Of a stretch of 64,000 nucleotides of DNA, positions 19,589 through 27,695 are shown piece by piece. A program made the position numbers and the translations under genes. Where the stretch lies: the NCBI RefSeq assembly GCF_036346875.1, contig NZ_CP107852.1, positions 1,240,001 to 1,304,000 of the forward strand, read 5' to 3'. The first letter of the stretch is position 1. Each line of letters opens with the position of its first letter. This stretch comes from Nocardia sp. NBC_00508 (lineage in GTDB: Bacteria; Actinomycetota; Actinomycetes; Mycobacteriales; Mycobacteriaceae). The notes under the pieces were generated by a model that saw only the letters and a list, made by a program, of their open reading frames with translations, was not told the origin of the DNA and did no database searches.

Positions 19589-20382
19589 TGCGGCACTCCG
19601 CCGGGCACGCTCTGCGCCTGTGGCTGTGGCGTTTGCGCCGCGTCCGACTGCGGCAGAGCCGTTCCCGCCTGCGGTTGCGGTGCACCGGCCGGTGGCGCCG
19701 TCGGTTCGGCCGACGGGGTGACCGCGGGGACCACCGGGGCCGGGTTCGCCGGAGCGGGCGCCGCGTTCGCCTGAACGCTGGTCTGCGGCCCGGTATTCGG
19801 CCGTCCCTGCGCCGGGGCGCCGGGCGTGGTGGTGACCGGGACCACCCGTTCGCCCCTGGCCGCACCCGACGGAGTAGGCGATGCGTTCAGCGGCGGCGCC
19901 GGGGCGCCCTGAGCCGGGGTCGGCTTACCGATCACCGTGACCGAGCCGTCCGGGCCGATCAGCAGGCGGGCCGGATCCTTGGCCGGAATCATGCCGAGCT
20001 CCCGCGCTCGCGCGGCCAGCTCCGGCGCCGAATCGGCGGCCTCCACCTCGCGCTGCAACGCGGCGCGCTCGTCGGCCAGCCGCCGGTTGGTGGCCCGTGC
20101 GTCACCGAGCTGGTAGCTGTCCTCGGCGGCGCGGGTGGTCAGCAGCAGGGTCAGCGCGAGACCGCAGCCGAGCAGCGCGATCAGGGCGGTGACGAACGGG
20201 ATGCGCGCGGCCATCGCCGAGCGCCGCACCGTAGGCAGAAAGGCGGTGTCCGAACGGTTCTCGGCGCGCATCCGGCGCCGCGCGTAGGCACGCTCCGCCG
20301 CCCCGGATTTCACCCGCTCGGCGTCCTGGACCCGCCGGGCGACCCGGCCCGGCGCTTCAACGGTCCGTGTCCGCACGCTCAT
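19585..20382 (-). CDS. ftsL: FtsL-like division protein with long Pro/Ala-rich tail
   Basis: 265 aa from ATG 20382, preceded by GAGGAGGGG. Bitopic: basic cytoplasmic part (about 1-55), one transmembrane helix (about 58-82, PFVTALIALLGCGLALTLLL), then a short leucine-zipper-like coiled coil (QLGDARATNRRLADERAALQ) as in FtsL. After about residue 140 it becomes a low-complexity Pro/Ala/Gln-rich tail of about 125 residues, probably extracytoplasmic. Corresponds by position to Rv2164c. Its ATG overlaps the stop of the 85-codon ORF. Confidence 0.85.
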   Translation of the reverse strand: MSVRTRTVEAPGRVARRVQDAERVKSGAAERAYARRRMRAENRSDTAFLPTVRRSAMAARIPFVTALIALLGCGLALTLLLTTRAAEDSYQLGDARATNRRLADERAALQREVEAADSAPELAARARELGMIPAKDPARLLIGPDGSVTVIGKPTPAQGAPAPPLNASPTPSGAARGERVVPVTTTPGAPAQGRPNTGPQTSVQANAAPAPANPAPVVPAVTPSAEPTAPPAGAPQPQAGTALPQSDAAQTPQPQAQSVPGGVPQ

Positions 20383-20639
20383 CAATTCCCCTCCTCTGTC
20401 CGCACGGGACGCCGGATCGACGCGGCACGAAGCTGTCTCATCCGGCCCCCTGTGTCTTTCTGGGACATCCGCACCCGGTCGGCACGACCGGACGCCGCGA
20501 ACGGGTTCCTCACCACACCCGCCGCGTCTACACAGAACAACCACACCCAATCGGCGCCACCGGATACCACGCACGCGTTCCGCACCGCAGCCGCCGTGTC
20601 TCGGCAGGGCACCGGCATCCGCCCGACACGCGCCCTCAT
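20382..20639 (-). CDS. 85-codon coupled ORF between rsmH and ftsL, with an internal duplication
   Basis: The ATG (20639) forms ATGA with the rsmH stop and the TGA (20384-20382) overlaps the ftsL ATG, so the frame exactly bridges the gap. Two successive segments resemble each other: [20 protein letters not shown] and [20 protein letters not shown]. At DNA level this is an imperfect tandem repeat of roughly 66 bp. Cys and Trp content is unusual for a disordered linker. No domain is recognised. The frame could be only a coupling device; third-position GC is lower than in the neighbours. Confidence 0.4.
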   Translation of the reverse strand: MRARVGRMPVPCRDTAAAVRNACVVSGGADWVWLFCVDAAGVVRNPFAASGRADRVRMSQKDTGGRMRQLRAASIRRPVRTEEGN

Positions 20640-21610
20640 CGGGCCTCCTCGATCCTCTCCACCGCGCGCATCCGGACCGGCGCCGCCCGCGGGTTCTCCT
20701 CGATCTCCTGTTCGGTCGCCTTCTCCGCGCCGCGGGTCAGCATCCGGAACTCCGGTCCCATGCCGGGCAGTTCGACCGGCAGGCCGACCGGGGTCCTGGA
20801 CGTGGTGCGCGCCGCGAACTCCTGCTTGACCACTTTGTCCTCCAGCGATTGGTAGGACATGACGACGATGCGGCCGCCGACACGCAGCGCGGCGAGCGCG
20901 GCGGGCAGCGCGGCCCGCAGCGAGTCGAGTTCCCGGTTGACCTCCACCCGCAGGGCCTGGAAGGTGCGCTTGGCCGGATGCCCACCGGTGCGGCGGGTGG
21001 CCGCCGGGATCGCGGCGTACAGCAGTTCCACCAGTTCGGCGCTGGTGGTGAACGGCTTCACCTGGCGACGCCGGACCACCTCGGCGGCGATCCGGCTCGC
21101 GAAGCGTTCCTCCCCGTAGGTTTTCAGCACCCGGGCCAGCTCGCCGTGGCTGTAGGTGTTGAGCACGTCGGCGGCGGTGGGCCCGCTGGTCGGGTCCATC
21201 CGCATGTCCAGCGGGGCGTCGACGGAGTAGGCGAAGCCGCGGTCGGCCTCGTCCAGCTGCATCGACGAGACGCCCAAGTCCATCAGGATCGCCGAGACCG
21301 AGCCCGTGGCGGGCAGGCCGGCCTCGATCAGCGCGTCGGCGATGCCGTCATAGCGGGTGTGCACCAACGTGATTCGGTCGGCGAACGGCTCGAGCCGTTC
21401 GCCGGCCAGTTTCAACGCGGTCGTGTCGCGGTCCAGCCCGATCAGATGGACGTGCGGGTAGGTGCGCAGGAAGTGTTCGGCGTGCCCACCGAGGCCAAGG
21501 GTCGCATCGACGTAGACCGCGCCCGGCTCGGACAGAGCCGGACCGAGCAACGCGTCGGCCCGCTCGAGCAGAACCGGAACATGGCGGGGGCCGCGCTGTT
21601 CACGGTTCAC
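20636..21610 (-). CDS. rsmH: RsmH (MraW), 16S rRNA m4C1402 methyltransferase
   Basis: 324 aa from GTG 21610, chosen because GGGAGG lies six bases upstream and the product then begins [22 protein letters not shown], close to the conserved H(V/I)PVLL start. SAM-binding motif [15 protein letters not shown], then [21 protein letters not shown] and PLDMRMD. First biosynthetic gene after mraZ, as in other dcw clusters (Rv2165c). Confidence 0.95.
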   Translation of the reverse strand: MNREQRGPRHVPVLLERADALLGPALSEPGAVYVDATLGLGGHAEHFLRTYPHVHLIGLDRDTTALKLAGERLEPFADRITLVHTRYDGIADALIEAGLPATGSVSAILMDLGVSSMQLDEADRGFAYSVDAPLDMRMDPTSGPTAADVLNTYSHGELARVLKTYGEERFASRIAAEVVRRRQVKPFTTSAELVELLYAAIPAATRRTGGHPAKRTFQALRVEVNRELDSLRAALPAALAALRVGGRIVVMSYQSLEDKVVKQEFAARTTSRTPVGLPVELPGMGPEFRMLTRGAEKATEQEIEENPRAAPVRMRAVERIEEAR

Positions 21611-21794
21611 CTCGACCTCCCGGAGTCCTGCCTCGCGTCGTCGCGCACCGCACACGGGTCGCCTTGATACACAGTGCTTTCGATACCGATACGAATGCCT
21701 CGTGGTCTCTGACCGAACTTCGGCACCTGGCGTCGGGGAAGTACGTCAGGGTCCGCGTCCGGGCAGAGACCGCGCGGCACTCGTTCGCCCGCGT

Positions 21795-22226
21795 CTAGAA
21801 GATTCCGCCCAGCGACTCGTCTCCGGCTTCCGAGAAGTCCTCCTCGTGCTCGGCGAGGTAGGACTCCCACGCCTGCTTGTCCCATATCTCCAGGAAGTCG
21901 ACCGAACCGATCACCGCGCAATCCCGTGTCAGGTTGGCGTAGCGGCGATGCTCGGCCGACAACACGATCCGGCCCTGCGCGTCCGGACGCTGCTCGTCCG
22001 TTCCGGCCGCGAGGGCGCGGACGAACGCGCGAGCCTGCGGGTTGCTACGAGACGCGGCCGCGGCCCGACGGGCGAGCGCGGTGAACTCTTCCTTCGGGTA
22101 CACGGCAAGGCTGTGGTCCTGACCCTTCGTGACCATCAACCCTCCCGCCAGATCGTCTCGAAACTTCGCAGGCAACGTGAGTCGCCCCTTGTCGTCCAAG
22201 CGAGGTGTGTAGGTACCGAGAAACAT
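21795..22226 (-). CDS. mraZ: MraZ, transcriptional regulator of the division cluster
   Basis: 143 aa with two SpoVT/AbrB-like MraZ repeats: [22 protein letters not shown] at the start and the second [18 protein letters not shown]. Binds repeated TGGGN boxes upstream of its own gene in E. coli and other bacteria. Strong ribosome site (GGGAGG) before the ATG. Three matching boxes lie about 55-80 bp upstream (see 22280-22305). Confidence 0.95.
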   Translation of the reverse strand: MFLGTYTPRLDDKGRLTLPAKFRDDLAGGLMVTKGQDHSLAVYPKEEFTALARRAAAASRSNPQARAFVRALAAGTDEQRPDAQGRIVLSAEHRRYANLTRDCAVIGSVDFLEIWDKQAWESYLAEHEEDFSEAGDESLGGIF

Positions 22227-22279
22227 CTCGATACCTCCCTAGTCGATCACCTCGATGGTCGGCACTTCCTTACTGCGCG

Positions 22280-22305
22280 CTCCACATTACCCCACTTTCC
22301 CCCAC
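22280..22305 (-). promoter_or_regulatory. MraZ operator: three TGGRG boxes at 10-bp spacing
   Basis: Read on the minus strand, GTGGGG, GTGGGG and GTGGAG begin exactly 10 bp apart (22305, 22295, 22285). This is the TGGGN-N5 triple repeat known as the MraZ binding site. The last box overlaps a TAATGT that could be the -10 of the mraZ promoter, which would suit autorepression. Confidence 0.75.
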
Positions 22306-22489
22306 TTTCAATCGAAACAGACGGTGATCTGGCTCCCGACCCAGACGATTCCGCAGGTCATCCCAGCTATCACTGGCGTGGAGAACTTTTCGCGAGTTCT
22401 GCCGACACGCGCGGACCCCTGGGACAAACGCCCGAAAACACCCAGCAAACGCCTTGGTCTACCGCACGTGGACTGCTTCGGGCCGCGTG

Positions 22490-22527
22490 GTGGGGGACAT
22501 TTGTGGGGAGGTGTGGGGGAAGTGGGA
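22490..22527 (+). promoter_or_regulatory. Second cluster of GTGGGG boxes, opposite orientation
   Basis: Plus-strand GTGGGG starts at 22490, 22503, 22513 and a GTGGGA at 22522; the last three are about 10 bp apart. It lies some 200 bp further upstream of mraZ than the first cluster and in the other orientation. Apart from these two clusters and the hairpin at 22576-22610, I see nothing in 22227-22651. Confidence 0.4.
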
Positions 22528-22575
22528 AGTCCCGCCCGAAGATCATTGGCGACGGTGGTCTCCATACGCACGAAA

Positions 22576-22610
22576 CGGCGACGCCGCACCATCGCGGTGC
22601 GGCGTCGCCG
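22576..22610. terminator. Strong hairpin terminator after the DUF3040 gene
   Basis: A perfect 15-bp stem (CGGCGACGCCGCACC and its complement) with a 5-nt loop, 41 nt after the stop of the minus-strand DUF3040 gene, followed on that strand by TTTCG. It separates that gene from the mraZ promoter region. Confidence 0.8.
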
Positions 22611-22651
22611 TCTGTGCTGAAGTTGTCAGGCTGCGTCCGGCTACAGGGGAG

Positions 22652-23071
22652 CTATTCCTGCTCGAACCGTCTCCGGAAGCGGTCCTCCATGCGCTCGGAG
22701 AAACCACCGGACTTGCGCTGGCGGCCACGTCCGCCCGAGCCGCCGCTCGAGGAGGCGTCGCCGCCGCCGGACCGGTCGCTCTTGGCGGCGCTCTTGGAGG
22801 TGCCGATCAGCAGGAGCACACCCGCACCGAACATCACGATGAACCCGATCAGGCTGATGATCGGGAAGCCGCCGGGCTTCACGGGCGCTGCAATGCCTGC
22901 GACGAGGAGAAAGAGGCCGAGGACGAACAACGCCGCGGCCTGGAGTCTGCGACGACTCGAGGTCGAACGAAGCCGTCCGCCGCGAACGGACGAGGCGAAC
23001 TTGGGATCCTCAGCATAGAGAGCGCTCTCGATCTGTTCGAGCATGCGCTGCTCGTGCTCGGAGAGTGGCAC
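22652..23071 (-). CDS. DUF3040 membrane protein
   Basis: 139 aa. The N-terminus MPLSEHEQRMLEQIESALYAEDPKFASS is the DUF3040 signature of actinobacteria. Two adjacent hydrophobic helices follow (about 43-63 and 67-88), then a Ser/Gly/Arg-rich cytoplasmic-type tail ending in a basic RRRFEQE. Located upstream of mraZ as Rv2169c is in M. tuberculosis. Function unknown. Confidence 0.9.
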   Translation of the reverse strand: MPLSEHEQRMLEQIESALYAEDPKFASSVRGGRLRSTSSRRRLQAAALFVLGLFLLVAGIAAPVKPGGFPIISLIGFIVMFGAGVLLLIGTSKSAAKSDRSGGGDASSSGGSGGRGRQRKSGGFSERMEDRFRRRFEQE

Positions 23072-23264
23072 GGTACCTCCCCCGGCACTAGGACGTGGCT
23101 GCCGCCTCCGGGTAGGCGACCGATAGCCGACCTTGGCGGCTATCTGACACCAATGATACGAGTTCGATCAGGGCCAGACCACCTTATGGGCGCAGTCGGA
23201 CATAGTCCGTCTTCAGTTCGCGCATGACCGGAGCGAAGGTGGAGGTACGGCAACTCGCCGATAA

Positions 23265-23702
23265 CTAAGCGGTCATGCCGCCGGTCCAGCCCGGCGCGGG
23301 TCGCAACCGAGCCGACGCCGAGAGGAGATCTTCCACGTCATGCAGGAATGCGCCCACCCGGGAAGCGAACTCGTCGGCCTCGTGATCGTCGACATTCCGG
23401 TCCAGTCCCGCCTCCAGCGCGGCGCGGGTCTCCGAGCGCGCGCTGAAGTAGTCGGCCCACATCACGAATTCGGGCGCGGCGCGCTGCATGAGCACCCACG
23501 CGTTGCGCGAGCGCGCTCTGGGCGCGGCATCGGCGCCGGTAAGCGCGAGCACCGCGCCCGCCCCGCGCAGTGCGGCCAGGTAAGCGGCGCGGAACCGCTC
23601 CCGCGGATCGCGTTCCCCCGCCGCTTGCATGAGCAACCCGTCCGCCCGTTCCAGCAGCTTGCCGGCCCGGCCGGGCCCCGGATGTTGCACTCGACCAGAC
23701 AT
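23265..23702 (-). CDS. SAV_6107-family HEPN-like protein
   Basis: 145 aa from ATG 23702, which has GGAGGG six bases upstream; a longer open frame reaching 23891 overlaps the divergent gene and is not needed. All-alpha, Arg/Ala-rich product with LLERADGLLMQAA, RFRAAYLAALRGAGAVLAL and a C-terminal FLHDVEDLLSASA, the pattern of the SAV_6107 HEPN family common in actinobacteria. Catalytic HEPN RxxxxH residues are not obvious. It is divergent from the GNAT gene. Confidence 0.75.
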   Translation of the reverse strand: MSGRVQHPGPGRAGKLLERADGLLMQAAGERDPRERFRAAYLAALRGAGAVLALTGADAAPRARSRNAWVLMQRAAPEFVMWADYFSARSETRAALEAGLDRNVDDHEADEFASRVGAFLHDVEDLLSASARLRPAPGWTGGMTA

Positions 23703-23794
23703 CGCCGTCCCTCCACTTCGCGCACCCCGCTCCGTGCCCGGCGCTGGAGACCGCCTGCCGCACCGCATTCCAGCACCGCCCGGACCGAACAGGT

Positions 23795-23810
23795 ATTCGA
23801 ACGTTTGAAT
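23795..23810. promoter_or_regulatory. 16-bp near-palindrome in a divergent promoter region
   Basis: ATTCGAACGTTTGAAT is palindromic except for one pair. It lies in an unusually AT-rich pocket between the divergent SAV_6107-like and GNAT genes, 61 bp before the GNAT start, with a TATAGA-like -10 just downstream (23820s). It resembles an operator. It is not a canonical mycobacterial SOS box because the half-sites lack the 4-nt spacer. Confidence 0.35.
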
Positions 23811-23871
23811 TGAGCTTGAATATAGAGACGCCCACCGACAAACTTCCGCGTCCGCGCGACCGACGAGAGCC

Positions 23872-24483
23872 ATGACCGCCGTCAAGCCCAATCACACTCC
23901 CGCACCCGCCGTCGTCGACCTCTCCGTGGCGGCGCTGCGCTCCCGGCTGCACGACGCGCTGGCGGTCTACGTCGCGGCGATGGACTATCCGCGCGGCACC
24001 GAGCACCACCGCGCGCCGATGTGGACCGAGCACACCACCCGTCCGGGCTGGCAGGCCGTCGCCGCCGTGGTGCCCGACGACTCGGGCCGGATCGATCTGC
24101 GCAGCGCGCCCCTCGTGGCGATCGCCTACGGCTACCGCGGCGCCGCCCACCAGTGGTGGCACCAGCAGGTGCACAGCGGAATGCGGCGCTCGGGCTGGCC
24201 GGAACACTCCGCGCGCGAACTGCTCTCGGACTATTTCGAGCTGACCGAACTGCATGTGCATCCCACCGCGCAGGGCCGCGGCATCGGCGGCACGCTGCTG
24301 GAACGACTGCTGCGCGACCGGACCGAGCGCGCCGTGCTGCTGTCGACTCCCGAGGTCGACGGCGAGGACAACCGCGCGTGGCGGCTGTACCGCAGGCAGG
24401 GATTCACCGACGTGATCCGGAACTTCGTGTTCGCCGGCGACAACCGGCCGTTCGCGATCCTCGGCCGGCGGCTGCCGCTATGA
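23872..24483 (+). CDS. GNAT-family N-acetyltransferase (Rv2170-like)
   Basis: 203 aa. The acetyl-CoA binding motif is HPTAQGRGIGGTLLERLL (about 127-144), followed by PEVDGEDNRAWRLYRRQGF, the usual final beta strand region. Order relative to lppM matches Rv2170 in M. tuberculosis, which has been described as a lysine acetyltransferase. Substrate here unknown. Its stop lies 7 nt before the next gene. Confidence 0.85.
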   Translation: MTAVKPNHTPAPAVVDLSVAALRSRLHDALAVYVAAMDYPRGTEHHRAPMWTEHTTRPGWQAVAAVVPDDSGRIDLRSAPLVAIAYGYRGAAHQWWHQQVHSGMRRSGWPEHSARELLSDYFELTELHVHPTAQGRGIGGTLLERLLRDRTERAVLLSTPEVDGEDNRAWRLYRRQGFTDVIRNFVFAGDNRPFAILGRRLPL

Positions 24484-24490
24484 GGGTGCC

Positions 24491-26056
24491 GTGTCGGTAG
24501 TCGTCGTCGGCTCGGGGCACAACGCTCTGGTCGCCGCCTGCTATCTGGCCCGCGCCGGGCACGCGGTCGAGGTGCTCGAACGCGACGACGTGCTCGGCGG
24601 CGCGGTCTCGACGGTCGAGCGGTTCCCCGGCCACCAGGTCGATCGCGGCTCGTCGGCGCACCTCATGATCCGCCACACCGGCATTATCGAGGAGCTGGAG
24701 CTCGACCGCTTCGGGCTGCGCTACATCGATTGCGACCCATGGGGATTCACGCCCGCTCGGGCAGGCCGCCCGGCCATCGTGTTCCACCGTGACCTCGACG
24801 CGACGTGCGCGTCGATCGCGGCGGCCTGCGGACAACGGGACGCCGCGGCGTATCGCCGGTTCGTCCAGGTGTGGGAGCCGCGCAGCGCCCGCGTGATGCG
24901 CGCCTTCGGTGGCGGGCCGACGCCGGGGAGGCTGGTGCGGTCGTTCTGGGGGCTGGACGCGAAGGGCGGCGGAAGCGCGCTGTCGCGGGAGTTCCTGCAA
25001 TCCGGAGACGCGTTGCTGGACACCTTCTTCGACGACGAACGGCTGAAAGCGTCGCTGGCCTGGTTCGGCGCGCAGTCCGGCCCGCCGATGTCGGAGCCGG
25101 GCACGGCGCCGATGGTCGGCTTCGCCGCGCTCATGCATATGCTGCCGCCGGGCCGCGCGGTCGGCGGCAGCGGCGCGCTCACCGCGGCCCTGGTGGCGCG
25201 GCTGGGATCCGACGGCGGGGTGGTGCACGCGAGCGACGCGGTGACCGCCTTGCAGCCCGTCGGCGACCGCTGGCGGGTGCGCACCGCGTCGGGGCGAGAA
25301 CTGAGCGCCGACATCGTGATCGCGGGCGCCCACGTGCTCACCACGCTGGACCTGCTGCGCGACGGCGGATTCGACGCCGCACAGCTGGACGACTGGCGGC
25401 GGCGCATTCGGGTCGGCCCCGGCATCGGGATGGTGGTGCGGGTCGCCGCCGGTGCCCTGCCACGCTACCCCGGCAGCCCAGCCGATCACTCCGCCCGCGG
25501 CCTGCAATTCCTGGTGTCCGATCGAGCGCAGCTGCGCCGCGCGCACGGCGCGGCGCTGGCCGGGGAGCTGCCGCCACGGCCGGTGGTCCTGGCGATGAGC
25601 TTCACCGCGCTGGACCCGAGCATCGCGCCGCCGGACGAGCATCAGCTCTCGCTGTGGGCGCAGTGGCATCCGTACCGGCTCGCGGACGGCAGCGACTGGG
25701 CCGCCATCGCGCAGCGGGAAGGCGACCGGATCATCGCCGAAGTAGATTCGTACGCACCCGGTTTCGCCGACACGGTGCGGCAAACGCACGTGCAGACGCC
25801 GGTGGACCTGGAGCGCGAACTCGGGCTCGTCGGCGGCAACGTCATGCACGTGGAGATGTCGCTGGACCAGATGATGCTGTGGCGTCCGCTGCCGGAACTG
25901 TCCGGGCAGCGGGTACCCGGCGCGCCCGGACTGTATCTGACCGGCGCGTCCACGCATCCTGGTGGCGGTGTCTCCGGGGCGAGCGGGCGCACGGCCGCCC
26001 GCCTCGCGCTGCGCGACCTGCGTCGGCACCGTCGTCCGCGGTGGTTCCGGCGATGA
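24491..26056 (+). CDS. CrtO/CrtD-like carotenoid FAD oxidoreductase
   Basis: 521 aa from GTG. FAD-binding Rossmann motif VVVVGSGHNALVAACYLARAGHAVEVLE at the very start, and the C-terminal FAD contact GLYLTGASTHPGGGVSGASGR. This is the phytoene-desaturase-like superfamily that includes the beta-carotene ketolase CrtO and the 3,4-desaturase CrtD. The CruF-like gene it overlaps and the nearby GT2 favour a role in modifying acyclic or monocyclic carotenoid ends. I cannot decide between ketolase and desaturase. The last six codons are part of the 102-bp repeat array. The stop overlaps the next ATG (26053). Confidence 0.75.
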   Translation: MSVVVVGSGHNALVAACYLARAGHAVEVLERDDVLGGAVSTVERFPGHQVDRGSSAHLMIRHTGIIEELELDRFGLRYIDCDPWGFTPARAGRPAIVFHRDLDATCASIAAACGQRDAAAYRRFVQVWEPRSARVMRAFGGGPTPGRLVRSFWGLDAKGGGSALSREFLQSGDALLDTFFDDERLKASLAWFGAQSGPPMSEPGTAPMVGFAALMHMLPPGRAVGGSGALTAALVARLGSDGGVVHASDAVTALQPVGDRWRVRTASGRELSADIVIAGAHVLTTLDLLRDGGFDAAQLDDWRRRIRVGPGIGMVVRVAAGALPRYPGSPADHSARGLQFLVSDRAQLRRAHGAALAGELPPRPVVLAMSFTALDPSIAPPDEHQLSLWAQWHPYRLADGSDWAAIAQREGDRIIAEVDSYAPGFADTVRQTHVQTPVDLERELGLVGGNVMHVEMSLDQMMLWRPLPELSGQRVPGAPGLYLTGASTHPGGGVSGASGRTAARLALRDLRRHRRPRWFRR

Positions 26057-26630
26057 CGCACCCGGGCGACTCAGCACGCGTGGCGGCGGACCGGACCGAA
26101 CCGACACCCGAACACCCCGCAGCATCGACCCCGACCTCCGCAGTAGTACGAGCGAGAACGCACCCGGACGACTCACCACACGCAGCGACGGACCCGACCG
26201 AACCGACACCCGAACACCCCGCAGCATCGACCCCGACCTCCGCAGTAGTACGAGCGAGAACGCACCCGGACGACTCACCACACGCAGCGACGGACCCGAC
26301 CGAACCGACACCCGAACACCCCGCAGCATCGACCCCGACCTCCGCAGTAGTACGAGCGAGAACGCACCCGGACGACTCACCACACGCAGCGACGGACCCG
26401 ACCGAACCGACACCCGAACACCCCGCAGCATCGACCCCGACCTCCGCAGTAGTACGAGCGAGAACGCACCCGGACGACTCACCGCACACAGCGACGGACC
26501 GGACCGAACCGACCTGCGAACACCCCGCAGCATCGACGCCGACGTCCGCGGCGGTTCCGGCGACGACGCACCCGGGCGACTCACCACGCGCAGCGACGGA
26601 CCCGACCGAACCGATACGCGGACACCACAC
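26038..26630. repeat. 102-bp in-frame tandem repeat across the crtO-cruF junction
   Basis: Five full 102-bp units begin at 26056, 26158, 26260, 26362 and 26464, with a partial sixth from 26566. Units two to four look identical; one, five and six are diverged. The sequence just before unit one (end of the oxidoreductase gene) resembles the end of unit five, so the array grew from the junction itself. 102 is divisible by three, so unit gain or loss keeps the frame. Confidence 0.95.
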
Positions 26631-27450
26631 ACAAACCGCCGAGCATCCCGCACATTGGTTCCGGTCCGCGCGATTCCTCCTTCCGGTGATCCTCGTTGCG
26701 CTGACGGTGATCGCGCAGATCGGTTATCCGCTCACCGCGGCCGACGCGCGTGATCGGATCACGGCCATCGTCGTGCTGCTTTCCGCCGGTGCCGCGCTCG
26801 CCCATGCGACCGCGACCAGGGGCATGCGGTATGCCCTCGGCTTTCTGGTGCTCGTCTCCGGCATCGGCCTGCTGGCCGAAGTGATCGGCACCGCGACGGG
26901 GGTACCGTTCGGCTGCTACGCGTACGCGGCCGACCGGCTCGGTCCAGCCCTGCTCGACGTGCCGTTGATCGTGCCGCTGGCCTGGACCGGCGGGATGTAT
27001 CCGGTGTGGGTGGTGGCCGGGATACTGTCGCGGCGCGCGGCGTCGCGGATCGCGCTGACCGCGATCGGCGCGGGGGGCTGGGATCTGTTCCTGGATCCGC
27101 AAATGGTCGCCGACGGGCAGTGGACCTGGTGCGATACCGACTCCGGCCTGCCCGGGCTGACGCAGATTCCGTACACGAACTATCTCGGCTGGTTCGCTGT
27201 CGCACTGGTCATGGCCGGATTGCTGGCGGTGTGGGAACACGGGGCGCCCGATCCCGTCCCGGCACAGCGGACCGGCGGCGGTACGGGCACGCTCGCCGTG
27301 CCGGTCGCGCTGTTCTTGTGGACCTGGCTGGGGTCGGCGCTGGCCCATGCCGCTTTCCTGGGCCTGCCGGCGTCCGCCTGGTACGGCTTGGCCGGGATGG
27401 GTGTGCTCGGCGTCCCCCTGCTGGTGATGGCGGCTCGCGCGCGACGCTGA
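26053..27450 (+). CDS. cruF: CruF-like carotenoid hydratase with a 34-residue-repeat N-terminus
   Basis: 465 aa from ATG 26053 (ATGA overlap with the preceding gene). Residues 2 to about 190 are 34-aa repeats, Pro/Thr/Asp/His-rich (THPDDSPHAATDPTEPTPEH...), predicted to be disordered. From about 205 the protein is the carotenoid biosynthesis (DUF422) membrane domain with about seven helices, including GVPFGCYAYAADRLGPAL, the acidic GGWDLFLDPQMV and the following WTWCDTD. CruF enzymes hydrate the 1',2' double bond of acyclic carotenoid ends. Usual length is 250-300 aa, so the repeat region is an addition. No in-frame start after the repeats spares the first helix, so I kept the long form. Confidence 0.72.
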   Translation: MTHPGDSARVAADRTEPTPEHPAASTPTSAVVRARTHPDDSPHAATDPTEPTPEHPAASTPTSAVVRARTHPDDSPHAATDPTEPTPEHPAASTPTSAVVRARTHPDDSPHAATDPTEPTPEHPAASTPTSAVVRARTHPDDSPHTATDRTEPTCEHPAASTPTSAAVPATTHPGDSPRAATDPTEPIRGHHTQTAEHPAHWFRSARFLLPVILVALTVIAQIGYPLTAADARDRITAIVVLLSAGAALAHATATRGMRYALGFLVLVSGIGLLAEVIGTATGVPFGCYAYAADRLGPALLDVPLIVPLAWTGGMYPVWVVAGILSRRAASRIALTAIGAGGWDLFLDPQMVADGQWTWCDTDSGLPGLTQIPYTNYLGWFAVALVMAGLLAVWEHGAPDPVPAQRTGGGTGTLAVPVALFLWTWLGSALAHAAFLGLPASAWYGLAGMGVLGVPLLVMAARARR

Positions 27451-27695
27451 TCAGCCGCGACCCGCTCGCAACGACACATAGATCCCCAGCCTGGACGTCA
27501 GCGCCGCCGAAGCAGGCATCCATGTCGCACCTGTGTGCCCGACGGGCTCGCCCGCAAGGCCCGAACGCTGCGCATGCAGGACGCCTGGCTGAACCCGGGT
27601 GCCGGGCGCGGCGGCACACGGCCGTCTCGGGGCCGCTGATCGGCCGACGCGCGTCGCGAGTGGCGCGTTTCATTCCGGACGGATGTGCTGGCACG

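Noticed and set aside
23795-23810. LexA (SOS) box
   Set aside because: The mycobacterial SOS consensus has a 4-nt spacer between TCGAAC and GTTCGA; here half-sites abut, and neither neighbour is a repair gene.
26056-26630. CRISPR-like array
   Set aside because: Units are 102 bp, contiguous, without variable spacers, and lie in a coding frame. It is a tandem repeat.
24404-26653. A 749-codon open frame on the minus strand opposite the CrtO/CrtD-like gene and the repeat array
   Set aside because: It is a shadow of high-GC coding sequence and of the 102-bp repeat, which is open in several frames. No ribosome site or family similarity; the plus-strand genes are clear.
26053-27450. Start of the CruF-like protein after the repeats
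   Set aside because: No in-frame ATG, GTG or TTG lies between the last repeat and the first membrane helix; the first GTG is inside that helix. The ATGA overlap supports the long form.
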